The position numbers and the translations under genes are program-made. The notes beneath the pieces are model-generated. The model had not been told where the DNA came from and did not search any database. It worked only from the letters and a program-made list of their open reading frames with translations. A stretch of 64,000 nt of DNA from Microglena sp. YARC. Its lineage: Eukaryota > Chlorophyta > Chlorophyceae > Chlamydomonadales > Chlamydomonadaceae. The stretch lies in the NCBI GenBank assembly GCA_022414725.1, contig CM039462.1, positions 50,011,876 to 50,075,875 on the forward strand, given 5' to 3'. Shown piece by piece: positions 1-13,075 of the stretch (position 1 is the first letter of the stretch; every line of letters starts with the position of its first letter).

Positions 1-25
1 CTGTTAGCAGTTATAGAAGACAATG

Positions 26-2562
26 CTAACGCGTTATTACTACTACTACTACTACTTCTTGCTCCAGTGATACGACGCCACCGTGTTCCGAAAGGACGCT
101 CATGAGGCCCTTCGGGCTGGAGGAGGAGAGGCTCGCGCCTTTCACATCAGATACGCGGAGACTAAGGTTACCTCCTCCGTCCATGAGGTTGCTCAGCGTC
201 ACACTGCATTCGGCAGGGGTCGCAAATAAAACGCACGCGTCATCGAACGCTCGAATAGTGGGGTTGGTCAGGTACGTAAGCCCTATAGAGTTGTTGCTAG
301 CGAACGATGCCATAGGGTACAACGTCTCGTTCACAACGTTAGAGGTGTACGCGGCAACCACTGATGTTTTGTGCGCAAGGTTCGACGGAAAAAAACACGA
401 CGGTGTCAAATTAGCAAACAAAAAATTAGAGGACGCGAGACTTGTGTTCGAGGCCCAATGCGAATGGTTGCTAGCGAAAGACGCCTGTGGCACCGTCACC
501 CCGAACAATTTGTTGGAACATGTAAAGGACACGTTGCTCGCTAACAATGCAGTTGGTGCAATGACAGGAAACAGGAGGTTTGAACAATTAATGGCGATAT
601 TGTAGGCGGAACCACCCGCGTTGCTACCGAACACGGCATCCGGGTGCGTCTTAAGATAGACATGGTTGGAGGTGGCCCATGCGGTATTGCTACCGAACAC
701 GGCATTCGAATGCGTAGAACGGTGTAACATATTTGACGTGGACCATGCAACATTGCTTCCGAATACGGCATTCGAATGCGTGCTGATGTATACGATGTTA
801 GATGTTGCCCTTGAGGCATTGCTAGCGAATATCGCGTCCGGCTGTACATTGATATATACCAGGTTGGAGGCGGCACATGCGGTATTGCTCCCGAACACCG
901 CATTTGAATGCGTGTTTAAGTATACAAGGTTAGATGTTGCCTTTGAGGCATTGCTAGCGAATATCGCGTCCGGTTGCACATTGATATATACCAGGTTGGA
1001 GGCGGCACATGCGGTATTGCTCCCGAACACGGCATTGGAATGTGTAGAACGGTATACCATATTGGACGTGGACCAGGCAACATTGCTTCCGAATACGGCA
1101 TTCGAATGCGTGCTCATGTACACAAGGTTCGACGTAGCATTTGCAACATTGCTTCCGAATACGGCATTCGAATGAGTGCTCATGTACACAAGGTTCGACG
1201 TAGCATTTGCAACATTGCTTCCGAATATGGCATTCGAATGAGTGCTCATGTACACAAGGTTCGACGCAGCATTTGCGGCGTTGCTCCCGAATACAGCATT
1301 CGAATGCGTGCTTAGGTACACAAGGTTCGACGTAGCATTTGCTGTGTTGCTTCCAAATACTGCATTCGAATGCGTGTTTAGGTATACAAGGTTCGATGTT
1401 GCCCTTGAGGCATTGCTAGCAAATATCGCGTCCGGTTGCACATTGATATATACCAGGTTGGAGGACGCACATGCGGTATTGCTCCCGAACACGGCATTCG
1501 AATGCGTGCTTAGGTACACAAGGTTCGATGTTGCCCTTGAGGCATTGCTAGCGAATATCGCGTCCGGTTGCACATTGATATATACCAGGTTGGAGGCGGC
1601 ACATGCGGTATTGCTCCCGAACACGGCATTCGAATGCGTGCTTAGGTACATAAGGTTTGATGTTGCCCTTGAGGCATTGCTAGCGAATATCGCGTCCGGT
1701 TGCACATTGATATTTACCAGGTTGGAGGCGGCACATGCGGTATTGCTCCCGAACACGGCATTCGAATGCGTGCTTAGGTACACAAGGTTTGATGTCGCCC
1801 TGGCGACATTGCTCCCGAATGTTGCATTCGAATGCGTGCTTAGGTACACAAGGTTCGATGTCGCCATGGCGACATTGCTCCCGAATATTGCATTCGAATG
1901 CGTGCTTAGGTACACAAGGTTCGATGTCGCCTTGGCGACATTGCTGGCGTATACGGACATGAGGTAAGCGTCTCGATACATCATCATGTTGGACGCGACC
2001 GAATACGTTAAGTTGCTGGCGTACACCGAAGCGTTGCTCGCGAACAACGAGGTAGGATACGCTCCTGTGTACACCAAATTGGACGCTGAGCAGGCAGTGT
2101 TGCTCGCCGTCACAGAACGTTGGGCTTCGCAACAACCGAGGTAGGATACGCTCCTGCGTACACCAAATTGGACGCTGAGCAGGCAGTGTTGCTCGCCGTC
2201 ACAGAAACATTGCTCGCAAACAACGCAGTAGGATACGCGCCCCCGAACACAATGTTGGACGCGGCGAATGACGCATTCATTGCCGCTACAGCGGCAGGGG
2301 CCGTGGATTTGTGCAATAGATTGCTTGTGCTCGCGCAAACATTGCTTGTGTTCACGCAAAGGTTGCTCGTATACACAGCAGTTAGTGAATTGGTAAATGA
2401 CAAGTTGCTGGCAAAAAAGGTGTCGATACTGACCACATGAACGGTGTTTGATGTCCCGTATGCGAGGTGCTCTTCCCTTAGCAGAACGTGCTTCGCATGT
2501 CCCAGTGCCGGTATGCGAGATTGGAAGCAGCGACGCCTCTTAGAGAGCGGTCCCCCCTCCAC
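26..2562 (-). CDS. Ser-Asn repeat fibre-like protein (F0), frameshifted
   Basis: A long minus-strand frame runs from about 2500 down to a TAG at 26-28. It is dominated by a 22-residue repeat in which Ser-Asn recurs at spacings of 7, 9 and 6 residues (for example SNVAMATSNLVYLSTHSNA). The composition, rich in S, N, A, T and V, suits an extended beta-rich fibre. No peptidase-S74 domain is visible at the C-terminus, which ends in a poly-Val stretch encoded by a (GTA)n run at about 36-57. The frame breaks near 2115-2140, where one repeat carries several small indels relative to its neighbours, so two frames must be joined. The upstream end is unclear: fibre-like sequence stops near 2480 where sequence quality collapses, so the true start may lie beyond the noisy region. 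The virion fibre role is inferred from composition and from the other fibre genes here. Confidence 0.6.
621..1941 (-). repeat. 66-bp coding tandem repeat, about 20 copies
   Basis: TTGCT followed by CCGAA-type sequence recurs every 66 bases from 621 to 1941. The repeat codes for 22 residues on the minus strand. Two unit types alternate, one coding LSTHSNAVFG and the other INVQPDAIFA, giving partial 132-bp higher-order units. Copies differ by point changes, so the array is older than the 447-bp array in F2. Confidence 0.85.
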
Positions 2563-5500
2563 TGCGACTAGTCCACGAACATCTCTACTGGCAAGGGTCG
2601 GAAGGACATTACTATAACCGCGTTGGATGTGTCAGTGGCAACACAATTCGAGAAATCGCTTCCCAATCCCGTGCGCGCCTACCCCCAGTTAGAGGCAAAG
2701 TCGGACCTCGGTCCTGTTGTGTAAGCCACCATTTTTGACGACAGTACACGCAAGATGAGAGTGAACGTCCGATAGGAACCTGACGGAAGAAGCGGGGGTC
2801 GGTGTCACTTGCGGCATGCGTGGGGGCCGTGTGACAAGACCTAGTTAAGTGTACGCGAAGAAAGCGGGGTGCGCTATACAATGCAAGGTGAATACCTGCA
2901 TCCTCCCTTAATAAATGTACCCGCCACCGTTGCAGTGGATTGGACACGAACGAGATGCCCCCCTCGACACGGCCCAGGTTCGACAGAGGTTGAGATAGAA
3001 TGGACGAGTTGGAAGTCGCAAATGTTCGACGGGTACGCGCCGGCGTTGCTGCTCTGAAGCCGGTGCTTCCTGATGTAATGAACCCCCAGTCGATAGAGGC
3101 GCTGCCTCGCAAAGATTGCGGCTAATGTTTAGATAACGTTATTGAGACCTCCGAGAACGCCGTTATTGGTATGCGGTTTCAGTCTTCATGAGCGTCATAA
3201 TTTCGATTATCGCTGATGCCGCATGGCAGCTAGCGCGATCGTAAACCAGATCGTACGGCCCTTCCGCAGATGCTGCCGCGTCTGTGTAAGAGAAGTCAAT
3301 TTCTCTGACCGTGAGTGTTTGATACGTCAGTCACTAAACATCCACTGAAACATCTATACCGGCCGTTAAAGGTTTCGGTGGCTACGGAAGGTGGCATTGG
3401 ACGCGAGTGCAAGTGAAGGTTCCTGTGTCGTTTCTTAATGCCCGTATCGATGCCAACTCCACCATATCCTGGCCTCCTATCCTCATTTGCTTCCAAGCCA
3501 CAAGAAATTATTGGAAACTTGAAGACATAAGTTGGTGTTGTTCGCACGATGGCGTTGCTGAGCTCATTTTAGTATGCGTTCGAAGCAAGGAAATGCACTT
3601 GGAGGGTATCGATGCAGCAGGAATGTTCTTGAAGTCGCAGCACAGATTAGAATATTGCCGTGAGCGAATATAGAGCCTGCGACAAACAGGTCTCCACATC
3701 GCAGCCCGTAGCCTATGTCTACGCCTTCATCCATACCCCCCCGTTAATGCGATGTCGTACGGATTCGAGGTAATCTATCCTCACATTCGAGCACGATGTC
3801 TCGTTCGATCCCAAACCCCGCCTGCGGCGACAGTCGCGATCATGTTGCTGAGTGACCGCTAAGCGATACTTATTGTATGAAGCATGCAGGTCGCCTGGAG
3901 ATTGCTCCATCTCGGAGGACGCATGTGTGGCGTGGTGTGCACGAGGTTCTCGTACCTTTGTCCCCGGATCATGTCTGCGTCCATGCGACCCGTTACTGTT
4001 AGTTGGCGGGTAATCTCGCCATAGCCCCGAAGTCACGAACCCGTACTTCGACTCACTTCCCTTCCAGTTACCTTGCCATCTACGAAGCGAGCCCGTAAAT
4101 GTGACTTCCGTATTCGACGACTACTAACAATACCAACGCGGCGTTCCCCTGTAGATACTCCCGGACGGTCGTTCTGAATGTCATATGTGAGCTTGTGGAG
4201 GGACCATAGCTGTACGTCAAAGAACTGCCTATGCGGACGCCTGATCTGAATGTCCTTGCTATCGGCGTACGCCCCATTCTCCGCACTCGCGTTTCCTCCC
4301 TCCTGGGTTTGAACTACAGCGCCATGCAACGTTTCCTCCACATGCCACATTAGCCCTAGTCTTCCATATCAGACGTTGGTGAAGAACTACAACGTGCATG
4401 CGGTCGTCGGATCCTTGCTGCAATCAAAACACGCAATTTCATCCAACATGTGCGCCCTATGCAGATCGACCAGGCCAGGGTTGATCAAGTCCAACATTGG
4501 GTTTTGGAAAGCCGTTGTTCGATGCGTCGCTAAAGACTGAAAAGAAGAATGAAGAGGACATCAGCGATCAATTCAATCATCATACAGTTGATTCAGAATT
4601 ACACCCATCCAGAACGAAGCTTGGGGATGTGTCTCCAATAAAAGAAGAAAGCACTCCCACGAACTCCAACGATAAAAAGCAGATGCGATACGGACCTTTA
4701 CTGGCAAAGCTCGGCTGCAAAATGTGTTGTACCAATGGACATCAACCCCACTCTCCCAGCGTAACAATTTCCTGAAAGCCTCACTTGAGTCGTCTCATTA
4801 ATGGGAAACTGGTTAAGATTGTGAATCATGAGTCGTCTGAAATATCCTAAATAATCGTTCATTCCGATGTGCGCCAGCTGCATGTACGGGTTTCCTTCCG
4901 GTGCTGCAAGTACACGCATGTTTAAATAGGTTTACAAACATTAGCGAATTCGAGTTTCAGTAAGAAAACTCCTTAGTACAGAAAGATGTTACCCCAACAA
5001 TGCACGACTTCTTGTGTACAAATCAAGCCGTACAGCGTAATAACCCTCTAAGTATGCGCCCAATGACTCGGCATCACATCCACCTAATAAATAACATCGA
5101 CAAGCTGAAACTCTCTACAAACCTCACCAACGAGTATCGAGCCAATTGAAACTTGATCCCCTCGCACCCCTTGAAGCTTAGTCCGGACGACTATGATGAC
5201 GAAAACTCACTATCCCGGTCTTATTTCAGAAGAGTACAAGTAACAATCTGAGCCTCACATTCTTGGAGGGTCACCACCTTGGGCAACCGCCAATCTTACC
5301 ATCAGTCGCCCAGTTAATTACCGTTATTTTTCACTCGCGGACAAGGGTGACGAAGATTTCAATCGTAGTCTCCCCCTGAAAGATGTAAGAGTGTCCGTGA
5401 TATTGCAAGTAGTTCCACATTTTATCCTAGCATGTTTTCACGGCATTATCACCGTCTAGACCTGCGGTACACATACCAACATCAAGACGTCATTTTCCAA

Positions 5501-5870
5501 CAAAACTACATAGTACTTGTTTTATCCAACCGTGAAGCTTGATTGTCCTACTATCTCTTGATGTCTGTACTCGTGCGATTGTAGTGCTTGTGTAAGAAGA
5601 ATATTCCGAAATGGTCGATTGCGTTGTTAAGCCCATTATACACGTCTATAGCAAAAGCGTGAGCCACTTACAGGTATTCAAAATTGGATGAAGAAACCGG
5701 GCACGAAAGTGGGGCCCTTTGAACAAGTACCACTCGTATTGTTAATCAAAATTCCCGAAAGCGTAACTATTCCTATGCGTGCTTGAAACAGTCCCATAGC
5801 ATATACCGCGGTTGTAGAAAATCACACACTATTAGAATGAGAAAAAACCCGCGCCATTACACCTCCAATA
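2563..5870. other. No supportable gene; frames collapse
   Basis: No reading frame here has recognisable motifs, repeat structure or plausible length on either strand; the longest are about 90-166 residues with unlikely composition. The change from the well-behaved fibre frame at about 2480 is abrupt. I see no tRNA, promoter or mobile element. It may be low-quality sequence or decayed DNA. Confidence 0.5.
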
Positions 5871-8455
5871 TTATTCCATGCAGGCTTCGACCGTAGTATA
5901 TAAAGATATCACTCGTGCAGTGACATGCCAAGTCCATCCTGCATTCCGACCCGAATGTGCCTCACGTCTAACATTGCAGACTCCCATAAGATCCGCATTG
6001 AATCCAAACGTACACGCGACATTTGTTCTGACCCAACACGAATTCACCCGCTCTAGATCCCCCAGCAGATCCTGCATATCCCCGACCCGGAATTCACCCC
6101 GCATTAGATCCAAAGTTATTCCTTGCATTCGACCCTCTCGAATTCACCCCCGCATTAGCATCCAAAGTATCCTGCATTCAACCGAATTCACCCGCCCATT
6201 AGATCCAAGAGTTAGTCCTCATATCAACCTCGTAATTTCCTCACCCGCTATAGTAGTATCCAAGTATCCGCGTCATTAGATCCCAAAGTATCTCACATAT
6301 GTAACGCACTCTCTGACAATAAATCTACCCCGTCCCCTAGATCAAAAGTATCCTGTGCCATTCCCCCGAATCACCCGCATTAGATCCACGAAGTATCCCC
6401 CGCATGTGATCCAAAGTATTCCGCATTCGACCGGATATCACCTGCCATTAGATTCAAAGTATCCTGCATTCGACCCAATTCATCCTTGCATTAGATCCAC
6501 ACACCTACCTGCGCAATTCGTATCAGCCGACCCCAAGTTCACCTGCTGATCAACATTGTCAACGAGTATCCGCAGTTGGACGCGCTGAAAAATTCACCCC
6601 CCTATTAGATCCAATCGAGCCGTATTCTGGCATTGGACTCCAAGGCCGAATGTCACCCAGCAAATAAGAACCCAAGGTACCCGCAATTTTTGACCGATCT
6701 ACCCCACTCGACCCATATTGCCCTGCATTAGATGCAAAAGAGCTATCCTGCATCGACCCCCGGAATTCCATCCGCATTAGTGATGCATAATAGTATCGCA
6801 CTTGGACGCCGATTCCCACCCGATTAGGATCCAAATAGTATCGGCATTTGTACCCCGAATTCACCCCCGCATTAGAACCAAAAGTATCCGGCATTGCTGA
6901 CTCCGAATGTAGTTTTTACCACTGCGACAGAATACGAACGCATCATGATTTCAACCCTTGTGTCCGCCGATTAGATGCAAAAAAAGGTATCCTGCGCGCT
7001 ATGATCGGACCGTCCTGAAATCCCTGCTATTCGAGCGAACAAATATGCCTCCCCAATTCACCAAAGCACCAGAGAAAGTATCCGGCATTGACCCCGAATT
7101 CACCGCGTCCGTATAATCCAAGGAGTATGCCGCCACATTGCGGACCCGAAATCCGTTTTCTCCCCTGCTATCTAGAACCAAATTAATCCGCATCCGTACG
7201 CCGCAATTCACCCGCTCACTCATAGGAATCCAAAGTATGCCTGCTACTCATGCGGCCCACCCCAAAAGACCGAAATAATAATCACAAACCGAACATTGGT
7301 TTAATTAGATAACAAAAGTATCTCTTCAGTTCGACAAACCCGAATGTCACCCGCCCATAGATCCAAAGTATCCTCGATTCGATCACCGAATTGCAACACC
7401 GTCATATAGATCCTAACTATCCTGCACTTGCGACCCGAATTCACCGCGCTGCAATCAGATCCCAATAGTAATTTGCTCTGCGATCTCGACCCCGGATGAT
7501 CTCACCCAAGTGGGCCCATTACGATACCAGAAGCCTATCCCTGTCACCTTGCTTATCGCTGAAATCAACCACCAGACATATACAGATGCCAAAGTAATAC
7601 CAGCTGACATTTGACCCGAATTCAACCCGCTCTGATCCAAACCAGTATCCTGGCTATTTAATCTAGGTATCCAATATTACCTACCTTCCAAACGCATATT
7701 CGACTCCCGTCCGAAATCACCTGCATTAGATCCAAACCTCCTGCATTCGACCTGAATTCACCTGCATTACATCCAAAGGTATCCTGCATATTCGACCCCG
7801 AACCCTTCACCATAATGTAACAACTATCAGTCGAGACAAATAACTCTCCGTTCTTTGAACCCGAAATTCCACCCCCATTTAGCATCCGAAAGTATCCTCT
7901 TGGCATTAGGATCGAAACCGAATTCACCACGCTTGCTGATCTAGTATCCCAAACTATTAAAATCTCTCCTGGAATCTTTCATCGTAACCACAATTTACCC
8001 CGCTATGTTCACCCATCCCGAATTCACCCTGTCTATTAGAGGTGCTCTCCACAGATAATTTATCCTTGCAGTCCTCGACCCGCATCTTTCCACCTTGCAT
8101 TAGATCCGTCAAAGTTATCCTCGCAATCCGACCCGAACTCATCAAAGTCCATTAGATGCAAAGTATCCTGCCATCCGCGACCTTCGAAAATTTCTACCTG
8201 GCAGTGTAATCCAAATATCCGGCATTTTGGAACACAATTCACCCCCATTAGATCCAAAGTATCCGTGTCATATTGGATGCGCGCGAATTTTCTCGCTATT
8301 CGTCCGAACTCAACTGCATTAGATGCAAATATTCCTGAGCATTTCGACAGGCCGTAACTTCACTCCAAGCATTAAAGCAAATCGACAACTCGATATTCAC
8401 CCTGCATAGATTGCAAAGTTATCCGCATTAAGTACTCACGAATAAAAGTGTGCTA
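5871..8455. repeat. Degenerate 42-bp tandem repeat, very indel-rich
   Basis: Approximate copies of a 42-bp unit containing GAATTCACCCGCATTAGATC and CAAAGTATCCTGCATTC recur throughout, perhaps 55-60 in total. Nearly every copy differs by single-base insertions or deletions, often in C or A runs. Read on the minus strand the consensus unit is open and codes for NAGYFGSNAGEFGS, two Ser-Asn heptads. The indels break that frame in almost every unit. The density and type of indels resemble uncorrected long reads, but a decayed repeat gene would also fit. Confidence 0.7.
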
Positions 8456-9455
8456 NNNNNNNNNNNNNNNNNNNNNNNNNNNNNNNNNNNNNNNNNNNNN
8501 NNNNNNNNNNNNNNNNNNNNNNNNNNNNNNNNNNNNNNNNNNNNNNNNNNNNNNNNNNNNNNNNNNNNNNNNNNNNNNNNNNNNNNNNNNNNNNNNNNNN
8601 NNNNNNNNNNNNNNNNNNNNNNNNNNNNNNNNNNNNNNNNNNNNNNNNNNNNNNNNNNNNNNNNNNNNNNNNNNNNNNNNNNNNNNNNNNNNNNNNNNNN
8701 NNNNNNNNNNNNNNNNNNNNNNNNNNNNNNNNNNNNNNNNNNNNNNNNNNNNNNNNNNNNNNNNNNNNNNNNNNNNNNNNNNNNNNNNNNNNNNNNNNNN
8801 NNNNNNNNNNNNNNNNNNNNNNNNNNNNNNNNNNNNNNNNNNNNNNNNNNNNNNNNNNNNNNNNNNNNNNNNNNNNNNNNNNNNNNNNNNNNNNNNNNNN
8901 NNNNNNNNNNNNNNNNNNNNNNNNNNNNNNNNNNNNNNNNNNNNNNNNNNNNNNNNNNNNNNNNNNNNNNNNNNNNNNNNNNNNNNNNNNNNNNNNNNNN
9001 NNNNNNNNNNNNNNNNNNNNNNNNNNNNNNNNNNNNNNNNNNNNNNNNNNNNNNNNNNNNNNNNNNNNNNNNNNNNNNNNNNNNNNNNNNNNNNNNNNNN
9101 NNNNNNNNNNNNNNNNNNNNNNNNNNNNNNNNNNNNNNNNNNNNNNNNNNNNNNNNNNNNNNNNNNNNNNNNNNNNNNNNNNNNNNNNNNNNNNNNNNNN
9201 NNNNNNNNNNNNNNNNNNNNNNNNNNNNNNNNNNNNNNNNNNNNNNNNNNNNNNNNNNNNNNNNNNNNNNNNNNNNNNNNNNNNNNNNNNNNNNNNNNNN
9301 NNNNNNNNNNNNNNNNNNNNNNNNNNNNNNNNNNNNNNNNNNNNNNNNNNNNNNNNNNNNNNNNNNNNNNNNNNNNNNNNNNNNNNNNNNNNNNNNNNNN
9401 NNNNNNNNNNNNNNNNNNNNNNNNNNNNNNNNNNNNNNNNNNNNNNNNNNNNNNN
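8456..9455. other. Assembly gap of exactly 1000 N
   Basis: Positions 8456-9455 are all N. The round length suggests a placeholder, so the true size of the missing sequence is unknown. Open frames spanning the gap are artefacts. Confidence 0.99.
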
Positions 9456-9816
9456 AAAATGATCTGATCAAATTGGGTGTTTCCATCATGTACACAGTAC
9501 GTGTCAGAATGTCCATGCGTCGCAACAAATATCGGCGTGCATCAAGAGAACCTACGACGCTCCAAAAATGCGGTGATGCGAACAGTGGGACGTATCGCCG
9601 CTACAACTAAACCTTGAAAACCCGATTGTACGCCCTCCTTCAACCCTCCTGCCGTGAGAAAAACGTCAATTGCATGGTTTTCGTGTACATCCCGTAAACT
9701 GCTAACTATTTTTGGGACACCCCTACGTTCTCAAATAATTTGGCGACCACTGAGTTATAATTTCAAACTCCCAACGTTACCCAAAAGCAACGATCTGCAG
9801 TCATGGATGATTATTA

Positions 9817-9845
9817 GGGGTGTCCCACTTATTAGAACAACTGCA
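9817..9845 (+). promoter_or_regulatory. GGTGTCCCA / GAACAAC motif
   Basis: This matches the motif at 61461-61492 (minus strand) and several motifs just upstream of viral genes. It may be a late-type promoter or the left end of the TnpB element. One TG is missing relative to the other copies, in keeping with the noisy surroundings. Confidence 0.35.
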
Positions 9846-10616
9846 CCCTTAAACCAGAACTACAGGATATCGATTTCATTATATTGCAAGATTAAGTCAG
9901 AGGACCTACTTTTTCTTCCTCATTGACGGCTTGTACCAGAGGGCAATGTACTGTCATTCAATCAGCTGCATGACCCTCTCCGTTGCCAACTTAATCGTCG
10001 GATAACATTATTACATTATTATTGTCACCACCATCACCTTGTCCTTCTGAAACAAGTACGCGGTCTCGTTGTTGCAAGCATCATAGCAGAATTCTGATCA
10101 AGTTATCTGCTGATTCTGAGAGAGGAACGTCCGTGCACATGCGAAAGGTACGGATACTCTGCGCGAATCAGCGTACTCGATGCGAAAGTAACGCATAGTC
10201 TTGTTTACAAGACTACTTCCCGATACCTAGGATTCTACCACAATAGATAATCATGAGAAATCTCTGCTTACCGTATCCAGAGGATCTCTTGCTGACCTCA
10301 TCCTTTTCTGCGAGATCCTTTGAATGTACCTACTACGCTACGAAGAAGCGTCAACACTCTACATACAAGTGCACGAACCCGTCGGGATCTGTGTTGATTC
10401 GGGCTCGTGTGTTTGTGTTTGAAATTTATAGTTTCGATCACCGACATCTGGTTTCAAGAGATTGCTGGTTTAGCCAGATTTTTATCTTAGGTTCGTACGT
10501 TCTGCTACGCGAATAAGATCTATAGCAATTTGCGAGAATATCCTCTGACATCTCCATTATCCTACACAGTCAACGAAACAATAAAATACATGATCGTTTA
10601 ACGCAAAATTACATGC

Positions 10617-10663
10617 GGAGTTCGAACAGAATTCCTGTTCGTAAAGGAACATGGGGAGTTGAC
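10617..10663 (+). ncRNA. Candidate TnpB guide-RNA scaffold tail, copy 1
   Basis: The segment has a stem CGAACAG/CTGTTCG around an AATTC loop, then GTAAAGGA, a G run and AGTTGAC. The same order occurs at 61015-61066 on the other strand, where it overlaps the stop codon of a TnpB-type zinc-ribbon gene. Similarity between the copies ends at GTTGAC. In IS200/605 and IS607 families the guide-RNA scaffold overlaps the 3' end of tnpB and the guide begins at the element boundary, so this layout fits. The RNA itself is inference. Confidence 0.4.
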
Positions 10664-10733
10664 AAACCCATATTTCACCACTTAGAGGTCAGCCTAAGTG
10701 CCCAATCCTTCGCAATGCAAATAATGGGGGTTG

Positions 10734-11293
10734 TCAAACAGCCTTCCCTTTGTATTTTCGAACCCGTCGCCAAATAATGTGTTCAACTCCTAGCGGTTGA
10801 GCTCCTAGCGGCATCTCGCATGTCCCCCCCGACGGAACTTGACACCCCCCCAAGCACGCTGCCACCCCTACCCAAACGAAAAAAGGGACAAATCCTCGTC
10901 TTCCGTGCACGTCTGTCCCACACACCACCCCTGAATTCATCACGCTACCACGCGTATTAAAAACACCCGAAGACGACGAAAGTTGAGGGTGGAGGCAACA
11001 CGAACCCAGACCCGAATATATCGTCCTCCACAACGGCATCCTCGTCGACACACGGTCCGTCGGCTGAGCCGAGACTATATCCCACGACAAGGTGTTCTTA
11101 ACCATTGTCAAACGAATCGATGCGTCCCCAATCCAGAAAAGACTGCTGTGTAGAAGCAGAGGAGGAAGAAACGCAAGCGGATTATACATGGGGAACCGCG
11201 CCACCACCTAACACGGTGCCCACCCCATATCACTATAACCTGGGCGCGCCGCGCACGCAGGTCAACATTAACCACCGAAACTGAGTCGATTTT
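10734..11293 (-). other. GC-rich stretch, possible gene remnant
   Basis: Sequence quality and base composition recover here. A minus-strand open frame of 157 residues (10734-11207) has no recognisable motif. A different minus frame around 10968-11160 reads like an acidic protein tail (EDAVVEDDIFGSGF) but contains an in-frame TAA. I see no family resemblance and treat this as an unresolved, possibly broken gene. Confidence 0.25.
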
Positions 11294-12909
11294 TCATTTT
11301 GAATCTGAATTTGAATTCTCCTCACGCAAGACCCAGTGTGTCGTCAACAGCCAGGTGGAAGAGGTCACATCCAACACATAGTAAGACCCATTCCTCCTGG
11401 CATCAACCTGTTGCTCTATGACAACGACGTCACCAGCACGGACAATGGCGCTGTCGCCACCCACAGAAGCAAGCCACGTACAGTGACGGTCCACACGCCG
11501 CCCCCGGTGAAACAATAACTCCTTGCGCACCAAACGCATCTCGAGATTCGAAGGAGGCACAATCAGTAATGGAGTGTCGTCTGAGTCATAATAACCTTCA
11601 ATAGAATCAGGACGACGACGACGACCTTCACCAACATCAAACGTCTCGGTCGTTTTTTCTTGGGACACCACTGACCCACCCATCAGCTTCTCGTTCGCAT
11701 GCGCAAGCGCATCCTTCACAGCAGGAGAAATCTTTAAAGACTCTTGCCAGAGAGTTAAGTTCGTCATGCCCACGTGGTCGGCACCATCCTCGCTATTAGA
11801 CAGAGACAGGAATGTTGATCTGATGATAGGCGCGGACAAAGCAGGGTCAGCACTCAATACAGGAACAGAAGCAGACGTCGATTCGGAGCCAGAAGTAGAT
11901 CGATTGCGGAGCCAGAAGCCAAGTCGATGCGGAGCCAGAAGCCGAAGTAGACGTCGATGCAGAGCCAGAAGCCGAAGGAGACGTCGATGCGGAGCCAGTA
12001 GCCGAAGTCGATGCGGATTCAGAAGCAGACATAGAGATGCTTGGTGGCGTGAGTATGGACGTATAGCTCTTGAACACCGCCATCACTCGGGTCGATGGCT
12101 CTACTCCGATACGGGCGTCAGGCAGAATGTTCTTCACATCGACATCGGATGGGAGCACAGACGGAGACACCGCCATCAAATCAGCCGTGTCATCAACGTC
12201 CGTGTACTGCAAACACCTAACACCAGCGCTAGTGTTGCTTACCCATTGCATTCACCGTCACACGAATGAACTCAGGAAGACCCCATACTACCAGAACGTC
12301 GTATTTATGAAGTTTAGATGAAGTATCAGCAGCAGTCAGCATCGGATCTATATTTCTAGGTCCGGTAATTAGTGTCATTGCGGGCACAACAGGTTTCGTG
12401 TTATTTTGGCGTTGCATTAGCTTCTCGAGAATACTCACAGCTCCAGCGGAAACTTGCCCCACACAATGGACAACTAGGGATGATGACCCCTTCTCGGCGG
12501 CAATTCCACGGAGCGTTGATGAGGATGACGCAGAAGACATCGAGGGGCCCGCAAAAAACAACAAGACGCTGTAAGAGTCGAACAAGGTAACGACCAAAAG
12601 TGAACCTGTAGGCAAAGATATCGAAGCAGAGAGAGCATCCGCAACGATCAATCTGCTATATGTGACGTGAGTGTACCCGCGTTCTTTTTCGAGTTTTCGA
12701 AGCGCATCAGGTCCCTTCGAACCACGGACAACCGTAAGACCATAAGCATCCAATGGGGCCAACACAGACATTACGTCTGTCGTAATTGACTCTTTAATGT
12801 CATCGATAAACACACGATGCGAAGGCTGGGTATGAACGACAAACAAGTACTTCTGGTTGTTAGAGGAGGAGGATTCTTCGAATGTCTCACGATATCTTGC
12901 CCCTAACAT
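11294..12909 (-). CDS. Membrane-anchored Ser-rich protein, two frameshifts
   Basis: Three overlapping minus-strand frames join into one protein of about 535 residues. Changes of frame fall near 12240 and inside the Ser-rich repeat near 11900-11935. Codons just upstream of the first ATG (12909) encode a hydrophobic segment, GIFSGSILILVIIALLIAL, so the true N-terminus probably lies near 12980 and includes a membrane anchor; a further small indel there would be needed to reach an ATG. A central low-complexity tract of S, A, T and G (SASTSPSASGSAST) separates a mixed alpha/beta N-terminal part from a basic C-terminal part. I do not recognise the family. The downstream neighbour on the same strand is the recombinase-fibre block. 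Likely a virion or membrane protein, by inference only. Confidence 0.5.
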
Positions 12910-13075
12910 CCTCTGGTAGTGTAATGCAATCAGTAATGCAATAATTACTAAAATAAGAATAGACCCGGAGAATATCCCCGTACGAATGTTGCATGTCTTT
13001 TGGGATCTCTTTTTCCCAACCCATAAACCTTATGCACTTTTTTTGGACAACAACCAAGTATCCAAGAAAATGTTA

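Larger units (their letters stand above)
9456..10733. other. Noisy region with TnpB-element traces
   Basis: No intact gene is visible. Two features connect this stretch with the TnpB fragment at 61.0-61.5 kb: a GGTGTCCCA plus AGAACAACTGCA motif at 9817-9845, and a hairpin tail at 10617-10663. Between them, a plus-strand frame at 10253-10516 has a weak zinc-ribbon-like pattern (ECTYY then TYKCTN). This may be an eroded or error-laden TnpB element of roughly 850 bases. Function cannot be assigned from the sequence as it stands. Confidence 0.35.

Noticed and set aside
102..1967. Several plus-strand frames across the 66-bp repeat
   Set aside because: The 66-bp period keeps antisense frames open. 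The minus strand has the longer frame and the Ser-Asn fibre character shared with other genes.
5871..8455. CRISPR-like array
   Set aside because: The units are contiguous 42-bp tandem copies with no constant repeat separated by unique spacers, and no cas gene is present.
8428..9610. Open frames of 339-386 codons spanning the N block
   Set aside because: They consist almost wholly of unknown bases and have no real content.
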